Shown here piece by piece: positions 5,534 to 10,814 of a stretch of 10,814 nucleotides of DNA. How positions within the stretch are numbered: position 1 is the first letter of the stretch; every line of letters begins with the position of its first letter. The position numbers were made by a program, and so were the translations under genes. The notes below the pieces were generated by a model. That model was not told where the DNA came from. It was given only the letters and a program-made list of their open reading frames with translations, and did no database searches. The stretch covers positions 1 through 10,814 of the forward strand of contig JAFPBM010000136.1 in assembly GCA_017424125.1 (NCBI GenBank). Reading direction: 5' to 3'. This DNA comes from Clostridia bacterium. Lineage in GTDB: Bacteria > Bacillota > Clostridia > Oscillospirales > Acutalibacteraceae.

Positions 5534-7143
5534 CTTAATTTAAGCGTATAAACAGCATCTGCGAGTGCGGAAAACACAGGTGGACAAGGCGTTCCTCCAC
5601 CGCTTGTGTTTTCGCTTATGATTACGGCGACATAGCGCGGATTTTCTGCAGGGAAAAAACCACAAAACCAAGAGTGATTGACAGCCTTGTTTTCAACTTT
5701 CCAGCCAGTTTGCGCCGTTGCGGTTTTACCCGCTGCGGTGCAAACTGTTGGTGCCGCCGCCTTACCCGTACCCTTTCTTATTACCTCTGCAAGTGCTTTT
5801 TTTAAGATTTCTGCCGTTTTTTCACTCATAACCTTTGTGGTAGGTGAAGGTGTTATTTCCTCTACCGCACCGTTCTTTACGATGCCTTCAATAAGCGATG
5901 GCATAACGTATTCACCGCCGTTCGCAATGGCTTCGTAAAGGGTTAAAAGCGAGACGGGGGTTAGCATAACGTCACCTTGACCAATTACGGTATTTGCCAA
6001 CGTTTGCTCACTCAACTGTATTTGTTTTTCGGTTGGCATATAGCCTTTTTCGGTATAAAAACCGTTATAAAAAGTATGACGTTGACCGAAAAAAAGCGAA
6101 TTTGCCATACTGCAAACGGCACCACTCCCCGCCTTTTGACCGAGGTTGTAGAAATACGTATTACAAGAAAACGCAATAGCATCGGCAATACCCAAAGTGC
6201 CGTGGCCCGCAAGATTATGGCAGGCAAAGTTTTTACCGCCTATTACCTTTCCTCCCGTACAATTATAAAGAAGGTTTGAAAGGCCGCCTTTTTCAAGCGC
6301 CGCTGCGGCAACGCAGGGTTTGAAGACCGAACCAACGTTATAGGCGCAGAAAGCACGGTTCAAAAGCGGTGAACTTTCGTCCTCTAAATAATCTGTTATG
6401 GTAGTGGGATTAAAATCGGGGCGGCTTACAAGTGCGCGTATTTTGCCCGTGCCTACTTCCGCCACCAAAAGTGCGCCTGACTTAAAATCTTTCATAACTT
6501 CTTCGGCAATTCTTTGAATATCCGCGTCTATGGTAGTTTTAACGCCCGACGCGGTTATTCTCTCGTTTGTTACCGTTTCGGTAGAAAACCGCGAAAGCAA
6601 ATCCCCTTTCGCATCACATGCATATAAAAAATCTATAGTACTTTCACTATAAAGCAAATCATCAAAGGTTTTTTGAAGCCCTGATACCCCGTGCCCGTCA
6701 CCGTCAAGATATCCTAACAGGTGCGGTGCTAACGTATCGCCGTCCTGACAGACGGGTACGCTAATGCTCAAAACGCCCTCGCCTTTGATTTCTTTTTCCG
6801 TTTCAAAAAGCACGGGTTTTCCGTCCGATAGTTTTTTTGAAAGTTCTCTCATTTCTTCCAGTGACAAATACTTGCTCATAGTGTTTTTCCCCTCGTCCGT
6901 GGGGGTTATGGCGGTATAGATTTTTTGTTTTTGGTTGGTAAGCGATTTCATATTCGTATCAAAAATTGTTCCGCGAAGTCTTGTAACCGTAAGTCTATAA
7001 GAACTTTGTTTTTTTGCCGCTGCGCTATAGTTTTCCTCGTTTATAACCGCCATAATCCGCAAAGTTGCCACAAAAAACATAAAAAGCAGAAAAAATAAGC
7101 AAAATGCCCCGCGCGCTTCGGTAACGCTTAATTTTCTTTTCAT
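5530..7143 (-). CDS. Class B penicillin-binding protein (D,D-transpeptidase)
   Basis: This membrane-anchored peptidoglycan crosslinking enzyme has 537 residues. A short basic N-terminus and a single membrane helix (about 12-33) are followed by the R-G-T-I-F-D segment (57-62) and GVSGLQKTF (152-160), both marks of the class B N-terminal module. The transpeptidase domain spans about 200-530. The active-site serine is S272 in SVFK (272-275), the second motif is SCN (326-328), and the third reads KTAT (473-476), where almost all relatives have KTGT. There is no PASTA domain. The exported part holds eleven cysteines, which suits an anaerobe. The ATG at 7143 has GGTGAT four bases upstream. The gene stands between a terminator and the alaS promoter, and no terminator follows it, so read-through into alaS is possible. 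It could be an FtsI-, MrdA- or SpoVD-like enzyme; the sequence alone does not separate these. Confidence 0.93.
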   Translation of the reverse strand: MKRKLSVTEARGAFCLFFLLFMFFVATLRIMAVINEENYSAAAKKQSSYRLTVTRLRGTIFDTNMKSLTNQKQKIYTAITPTDEGKNTMSKYLSLEEMRELSKKLSDGKPVLFETEKEIKGEGVLSISVPVCQDGDTLAPHLLGYLDGDGHGVSGLQKTFDDLLYSESTIDFLYACDAKGDLLSRFSTETVTNERITASGVKTTIDADIQRIAEEVMKDFKSGALLVAEVGTGKIRALVSRPDFNPTTITDYLEDESSPLLNRAFCAYNVGSVFKPCVAAAALEKGGLSNLLYNCTGGKVIGGKNFACHNLAGHGTLGIADAIAFSCNTYFYNLGQKAGSGAVCSMANSLFFGQRHTFYNGFYTEKGYMPTEKQIQLSEQTLANTVIGQGDVMLTPVSLLTLYEAIANGGEYVMPSLIEGIVKNGAVEEITPSPTTKVMSEKTAEILKKALAEVIRKGTGKAAAPTVCTAAGKTATAQTGWKVENKAVNHSWFCGFFPAENPRYVAVIISENTSGGGTPCPPVFSALADAVYTLKLS

Positions 7144-7153
7144 TCAATCACCG

Positions 7154-7159
7154 ATTATA
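7154..7159 (-). promoter_or_regulatory. Candidate -10 box ahead of the PBP gene
   Basis: A perfect TATAAT lies 10 bases before the PBP start codon. The position 17 bases upstream reads TTTTTA, within the T tract of the U32 terminator, which is a weak -35. Transcription would start near 7147, leaving only a few bases ahead of the ATG and removing the GGTGAT ribosome binding site at 7153-7148. Either this hexamer is accidental or the message is nearly leaderless. Confidence 0.25.
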
Positions 7160-7177
7160 GTTTTGACAAAAGGGCAT

Positions 7178-7207
7178 AAAAAAACACCGCAAACGCGGTG
7201 TTTTTTT
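7178..7207 (-). terminator. Intrinsic terminator after the U32 gene
   Basis: On the minus strand, AAAAAAACACCGC, a GTTT loop and GCGGTGTTTTTTT form a perfect 13-bp stem with a four-base loop, whose 3' arm ends in seven T residues. It begins four bases beyond the U32 stop codon and closes the mltG/U32 transcription unit. The structure is symmetrical, so it could also stop plus-strand transcripts, but no plus-strand gene points into it. Confidence 0.93.
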
Positions 7208-7211
7208 GCAT

Positions 7212-8438
7212 TTATTCTGCGGCCATTCTGAAAAGCGTACCTTTTTTTATCGGTCGGTCGCAGGGAATTTTGACCGTCATCATTGGGTGGGGCGCAACGT
7301 CAATCGGTGTGCCTTTTTCGTCAAACATCTCATCGGCTTTTAACACAAACGGCACTTCCCTTGGGGAAAGGCAGTCAAACGTTTGTCCGCGCAAGAATTT
7401 GTTTTTAAGGGTTAAAGACACCATTCCGTCTTCAAAGCCACTCACAACGCCCGCAACGGTATAATCACGTATATATCCCGCCGAACCGTAGGTCTGAGCG
7501 TTTTCGGGGCGTCCGAAATAGAAACCTTGTGAATAGGTGCGGTGGCTGATTTTGTTAAGTTCTTCCATAACCCAAACGGGCAACTTCCACTCACCGTCAC
7601 AGGCAAGGCTATCAACTGCGCCGCGGTATGCGTTTGCCGTTACGGCAACGTAATAGTGTGATTTTGCTCTGCCCTCAATTTTAAGACTGCTGATGCCCGC
7701 AGCCACCATTTTATCAAGGTGTTCTGCCATACACAAATCATTGGAATTAAGAATATAGGTGCCCTTTTCGTCCTCTGTAATGTCAAAATACTGACCGGGG
7801 CGTTTTTCTTCCATAAGAGAATAACTCCAACGGCACGGTTGTGCACAGTCACCTCTATTTGCATCTCTGCCCGTCATATAACTTGAAAGCAGACATCTTG
7901 CTGAAAAAGATACGCACATTGCACCGTGCACAAACGCCTCAAGTTCGAGTGTCTTTGGGGTTTTGGCACGAATTTCGGCTATCTCCTCAAGCGGTAATTC
8001 CCTTGCAAGAACAATTCTGTCGGCGCCTAAATCGGCAAAGAAATTAGCGGTTTCATAATTAACAATTCCCGACTGCACCGATATATGAAGTTGCTGTTTT
8101 GGGGCGTATTTTTTAACGAGGTTAATAGTGCCGAGGTCGGACGCTATTATAGCATCAACATTAGCGTCTGCGAGCATTTCAAGATGTGCGGGCAAACGCG
8201 CAATCTCATCATTATGCGGTATTGTGTTACAGGTTACGTGCACCGCAACACCGTGGGAATGTGCATATTCCACGCCTTTTTTCAAATCTTCTTGCGAAAA
8301 GTTTTTTGCGGCGGTGCGCATTCCAAACTCTTCCCCCGCAAGATATACGGCATCGGCACCGAAATCAACTGCCGCTTTAAGTCTTTCAATATCGCCCGCT
8401 GGACACAAAAGTTCGGGCAATTTAATCGTAGTACTCAT
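7212..8438 (-). CDS. Peptidase U32 family protein, TrhP/YrrO-like tRNA hydroxylation protein
   Basis: Proteins of this family were first called collagenases, but the TrhP branch (YegQ; YrrN and YrrO in Bacillus) is known to make 5-hydroxyuridine at tRNA wobble position 34, probably with an iron-sulfur cluster. The length of 408 residues fits the YrrO type. The N-terminus LPELLCPAGDIERLKAAVDFGADAVYL is typical of the family; the first part, LPELLCPAGD, is at 7-16. The U32 signature lies around 167-202 (E-A-F-V-H-G-A-M-C, then further cysteines). C175, C182, C198 and C236 have spacing 6, 15 and 37, close to the spacing of the 4Fe-4S ligands described for UbiU. NSNDLC at 231-236 is also conserved. 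The start overlaps the mltG stop by 17 bp and has only a weak AAAAGAA-type ribosome binding site, so coupled translation is likely. The terminator follows at once. Family certain; tRNA role inferred from relatives and from the mltG/alaS context. Confidence 0.92.
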   Translation of the reverse strand: MSTTIKLPELLCPAGDIERLKAAVDFGADAVYLAGEEFGMRTAAKNFSQEDLKKGVEYAHSHGVAVHVTCNTIPHNDEIARLPAHLEMLADANVDAIIASDLGTINLVKKYAPKQQLHISVQSGIVNYETANFFADLGADRIVLARELPLEEIAEIRAKTPKTLELEAFVHGAMCVSFSARCLLSSYMTGRDANRGDCAQPCRWSYSLMEEKRPGQYFDITEDEKGTYILNSNDLCMAEHLDKMVAAGISSLKIEGRAKSHYYVAVTANAYRGAVDSLACDGEWKLPVWVMEELNKISHRTYSQGFYFGRPENAQTYGSAGYIRDYTVAGVVSGFEDGMVSLTLKNKFLRGQTFDCLSPREVPFVLKADEMFDEKGTPIDVAPHPMMTVKIPCDRPIKKGTLFRMAAE

Positions 8439-9609
8439 AAATCCAATTCTTTTCTCTTTTCAGTTTGTTTATGATGTTGTTATGCTCTTTGAGCGAATAT
8501 GTGTAATAGAAATTCATCTTTGCGTCGGTTACAAAATAGGTCGCCTTACATTCGGTATTTGGAGCACAAGCCGCCTCAATCGCCTTTTTGCTTGGCGAAC
8601 AGTAAGGTCCTGGCGGGATACCTGCGTTTTTGTTGGTATCGTATCTGCCCTTGCCGTATTTATATTTTGCCGTGGGTGATGAGCCGAGTAGCGGGTTTTC
8701 CCATTCGTTTAGGCGGTTATAAAATACCTGTGCTACGCTTTTCATCTGTTCGGGGTTACCACTTGCTTCGAGTTCAACAATAGACGCCATCGTCAAAACT
8801 TCGTGTATGGAATATCCCATATCAGACGCTTTTTTGCGTAATTCATCTGTTAAAACGCTATCCATTTTGGAAAGCATTTTATCAATAGCAAGTTCTGCAC
8901 ATTCAAGAGAATTATCGTAACAATAAAAATCGTAAGTATCGGGGAAAAGATAACCTTCAAAACGGTAATAAACCTGTTCTGTCGGCAGTTCTTTTACAAA
9001 GTCATAATTATAGCGGTCGCTGTCCATCGCATTTATGAAATCAGACTTGGTGCAAACGCCTTTCTCAACAAGCAATTTTATTATATCATCTACCGAGGCG
9101 CGTTCGGGTATGGTGATGCGTACGCTTTCCGCAACGGCACCTTCTGTGCGCAAAAGTTCTGTCAGTTCGCTATAACCGAGTTCGTTTTTGAAACTGTAAA
9201 CGCCGTACTGATATTCTCCGTCGTAACCCATAAGTTTTGAGTACACGCGGAACATAAGCGTACTGTTTATGGCGTTAACCTCTTTAAGTTCCTCTGCTAT
9301 TGCGCGGGTTGACGAGCCTTTTTCAATCTCAACGACTACCTCCTGACCGCGACCTATGCCGATGCCTAAATATTCAGCACCGAACAAAATAATAACGAAG
9401 GCAAGGAAAAGCGACGTAAAGACAATAATGCCAATACGCAAAAGGGCGCTTCCAACGCCTGTTTTCTTGCGTTTTTTACCACGCTTTACAGCGGGTTTAG
9501 GTTCGTCCTCGAGCACCGTTTCGTCGAGTTTAAAACCCTCGCCGATTACAAAATCGTCACCCTTTGGAACGGGGGGAACGTTTACTTCTTTTGTGTTAAA
9601 ATCTTCCAT
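8422..9609 (-). CDS. mltG: Endolytic murein transglycosylase MltG
   Basis: MltG cuts nascent glycan strands inside the chain and is thought to set strand length by releasing strands from the synthases at the membrane. The 395-residue protein has a cytoplasmic acidic-then-basic tail (1-55, with KRGKKRKK at 42-49), one membrane helix (about 56-80) and an outside domain. A LysM-like subdomain (about 90-160) comes before the YceG core. RFEGYLFPDTYDFY at 216-229 is the family's E-G-x-L-F-P-D-T-Y motif. MASIVELEA at 274-282 holds E279, which aligns with the catalytic glutamate E218 of Escherichia coli MltG. NAGIPPGPYCSPS at 328-340 and the T-Y-x-x-x-x-E-H-N segment (370-377) complete the core. The ribosome binding site GAGGGTGA sits a few bases ahead of the ATG. 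The gene follows the cyclo-ligase gene by 22 bp and overlaps the U32 start. Confidence 0.96.
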   Translation of the reverse strand: MEDFNTKEVNVPPVPKGDDFVIGEGFKLDETVLEDEPKPAVKRGKKRKKTGVGSALLRIGIIVFTSLFLAFVIILFGAEYLGIGIGRGQEVVVEIEKGSSTRAIAEELKEVNAINSTLMFRVYSKLMGYDGEYQYGVYSFKNELGYSELTELLRTEGAVAESVRITIPERASVDDIIKLLVEKGVCTKSDFINAMDSDRYNYDFVKELPTEQVYYRFEGYLFPDTYDFYCYDNSLECAELAIDKMLSKMDSVLTDELRKKASDMGYSIHEVLTMASIVELEASGNPEQMKSVAQVFYNRLNEWENPLLGSSPTAKYKYGKGRYDTNKNAGIPPGPYCSPSKKAIEAACAPNTECKATYFVTDAKMNFYYTYSLKEHNNIINKLKREKNWIYEYYD

Positions 9610-9631
9610 TTTTTCACCCTCTTAATCGGGA

Positions 9632-10216
9632 TTATTTTTTACAGGTGCGAATGCACTTGTCGGTTACGATTATATCCACAGGTTTATCAAAACGTCCGTG
9701 GTACATATGACGGCGCAGTTCTTCAATATAGCAAAGTCCTGCCGAAACGCCTGTAAAGCGCGACATATAGCGGTCATAATAACCTTTGCCGTAGCCAAGG
9801 CGGTAGCCCTGTAAATCGAACTGTATTGCGGGTACAATCATTAAACAACCATCAAAGTTTTCTACCATTTCAAGTGTTTCTGCGGGTTCCAACACGCCGA
9901 AAGTTCCCGGTTTCAAATCTTCAAAACTTTCAATATAATGAAATTCCATATTGCGCGTATCGGGTATACAGCGCGGAACGGCAACGCGTTTGCCGTCCGC
10001 CCACGCGTTTTCTATTATTTTTTTGGTGTCAATCTCAATGGCGGTTGACACGTAAATCAAAATCGTTTTAGCAGGTGAATATTGGCGAAGTCTACGCACG
10101 TTATCGGCAATTTTTCCGTCCAAATATTTCTTTTGCTCGGGCGCGATTTCGCTTCTTCTGGCACGGCCTTTTTCGCGGATTTCCTGCTTATACTTGCGTA
10201 TATCTAACGGACGCAT
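9632..10216 (-). CDS. 5-formyltetrahydrofolate cyclo-ligase
   Basis: This cytoplasmic enzyme (MTHFS; also called YgfA, Fau or FthC) uses ATP to turn 5-formyl-THF, a dead-end folate that inhibits one-carbon enzymes, back into 5,10-methenyl-THF. The 194 residues match the family length of about 180-200. The basic N-terminal part (K8, R14, R18, R20, R21) fits the ATP-binding K/R-rich start, and FGVLEPAE at 106-113 is the usual (F/Y)G-I-x-E-P segment. PAIQFDLQGYRLGYGKGYYD lies at 129-148 and is the diagnostic folate/ATP-site motif (G-x-R-L-G-x-G-x-G-Y-Y-D). DIIVTDK at 181-187 is the common ending. The ATG at 10216 follows GAGGAG at a spacing of eight bases and overlaps the DJ-1 gene by 13 bp, so the two are co-translated. 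A second ATG five bases upstream is out of frame. Confidence 0.95.
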   Translation of the reverse strand: MRPLDIRKYKQEIREKGRARRSEIAPEQKKYLDGKIADNVRRLRQYSPAKTILIYVSTAIEIDTKKIIENAWADGKRVAVPRCIPDTRNMEFHYIESFEDLKPGTFGVLEPAETLEMVENFDGCLMIVPAIQFDLQGYRLGYGKGYYDRYMSRFTGVSAGLCYIEELRRHMYHGRFDKPVDIIVTDKCIRTCKK

Positions 10217-10776
10217 CGCATCGACTCCTCAAGCCCTTCAGACAAAGAAAAATCGCCAAAAGGTTTTTTGCCTGTGTGCCACGCAATTAAGTCACAAAGT
10301 GCCAACGAAAACTCAAAAACGGCACCCGCGCCTTCACCCGTTATAAAATTATCGCTTATGCAGACAGCGGCGCTTTCATACGTTGCACCCAAAAGATATT
10401 CTTCAAAACCGGGGTAGCAGGTTGCAACCCTGTCCTTCAAAAGTCCGCGTTTGCCAAGAATGGACGGTGCCGCGCAAATTGCCGCCAAGACCTTTTTGTT
10501 TTTTGCCGCAAAGTCTATAAACTTTCCGACGGTTTCATCCTTTTCAAGATTAGGTGTACCGGGGATTCCACCGGGTAATACGACAGCCTCAAGTTCATCC
10601 GTTGGTTCTATTTTATCAACGGTAACGTCACTTTTTACGGTTATTCCGTGACTGCCTTTTATATATTCGTTGCCGACACCCGCCGTCAAAACGGTGTAAC
10701 CCGCACGGCGAAGTACGTCAACCGTTACAAGTGCTTCCGACTCTTCAAAGCCTTCGGCTAAAAAAACGTATACCAT
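10204..10776 (-). CDS. DJ-1/PfpI family protein
   Basis: This is a 190-residue class I glutamine-amidotransferase-like protein of the DJ-1 (YajL/ThiJ) branch. Members have been described as glyoxalase III, protein or nucleotide deglycases and redox-sensing chaperones, and the true bacterial role is disputed. The parts needed for the active site are present: LAEGFEESEAL (6-16) with the conserved glutamate, VVLPGGIPG (65-73), and AAICAAPSIL (98-107), whose C101 corresponds to the reactive C106 of human DJ-1. GEGAGAVFEFSLAL at 147-160 matches the family's T-S-x-G-P-x-x-x-x-x-F-A-L segment. The ribosome binding site AAAGGAG is five bases before the ATG and overlaps the stop codon of the gene upstream. 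It shares an operon with the folate cyclo-ligase. It is not a PfpI protease-type call; the DJ-1 branch fits better. Confidence 0.92.
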   Translation of the reverse strand: MVYVFLAEGFEESEALVTVDVLRRAGYTVLTAGVGNEYIKGSHGITVKSDVTVDKIEPTDELEAVVLPGGIPGTPNLEKDETVGKFIDFAAKNKKVLAAICAAPSILGKRGLLKDRVATCYPGFEEYLLGATYESAAVCISDNFITGEGAGAVFEFSLALCDLIAWHTGKKPFGDFSLSEGLEESMRCVR

Positions 10777-10778
10777 AT

Positions 10779-10814
10779 TTACTCCTTTATTACTTCCATA
10801 ACGGCAGAAAGCAC
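10779..10814 (-). CDS. C-terminal end of an unidentified upstream gene (cut by window edge)
   Basis: The minus strand holds an open frame of eleven codons entering from the right edge, read as VLSAVMEVIKE, and ending in TAA at 10781-10779. The stop lies two bases before the DJ-1 ATG, and AAAGGAG, the DJ-1 ribosome binding site, sits in its last codons. This is the tight spacing of an operon. Eleven residues are too few to name the protein. Confidence 0.5.
   Translation of the reverse strand: MLSAVMEVIKE

Noticed and set aside
8128..8679. A 183-codon plus-strand open frame across the U32/mltG junction
   Set aside because: It is antisense to two well supported overlapping genes, and its translation shows no recognisable domain.
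1..10814. A hidden mobile element, CRISPR array, tRNA/rRNA gene or defence island
   Set aside because: No direct repeats, transposase, integrase, clustered spacers or cloverleaf were seen. Nearly all bases belong to well-known housekeeping families in one strand direction.

Overview
The window looks like chromosomal core DNA from an uncultured, probably strictly anaerobic, low-to-moderate GC Firmicute of the class Clostridia, most likely near Oscillospirales/Ruminococcaceae. This assignment is inferred from three things: the gene content and order (alaS-HIT-PRT-comEC-holA, and mltG next to a U32 protein, as around alaS and mltG in Bacillus/Clostridia), the near-consensus sigma-A promoter and GGAGGTGA-like ribosome binding sites, and the cysteine-rich exported PBP. 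Every gene I can support lies on the minus strand, so the transcriptional order runs from the right end to the left end. Coding density is very high. The longest gap between genes is 68 bp and three gene pairs overlap by 13 to 17 bp.

Unit 1 (about 10814 down to 7178): the last codons of an unidentified gene, then a DJ-1/PfpI protein, 5-formyltetrahydrofolate cyclo-ligase, the endolytic transglycosylase MltG, and a U32 (TrhP/YrrO-like) protein. The unit closes with a 13-bp perfect stem terminator 4 bases beyond the U32 stop codon. Unit 2 (7143 to 5530): one class B penicillin-binding protein, between that terminator and the alaS promoter, with no clear promoter of its own. Unit 3 (promoter 5533-5505, then 5465 down to the left edge): alaS, a HIT-family hydrolase, an adenine-PRT-like phosphoribosyltransferase, a ComEC/Rec2 channel protein lacking the usual metallo-beta-lactamase domain, and the N-terminal part of HolA, the clamp-loader delta subunit.

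Functionally this is housekeeping: cell-wall strand release and crosslinking (MltG, PBP), translation (AlaS, tRNA wobble hydroxylation by the U32 protein), one-carbon and metabolite repair (cyclo-ligase, DJ-1), nucleotide salvage or hydrolysis (PRT, HIT), DNA uptake (ComEC) and replication (HolA). I see no mobile element, CRISPR array, tRNA, rRNA, toxin or defence module, and no previously undescribed system. The points most worth a second look are small. They are a GC-rich hairpin with an extended -10 and a two-codon mini-ORF just ahead of comEC, a KTG-to-KTA change in the PBP, a strong alaS promoter buried in the PBP stop codon with no room for a T-box, and the absence of trmR between mltG and the U32 gene.
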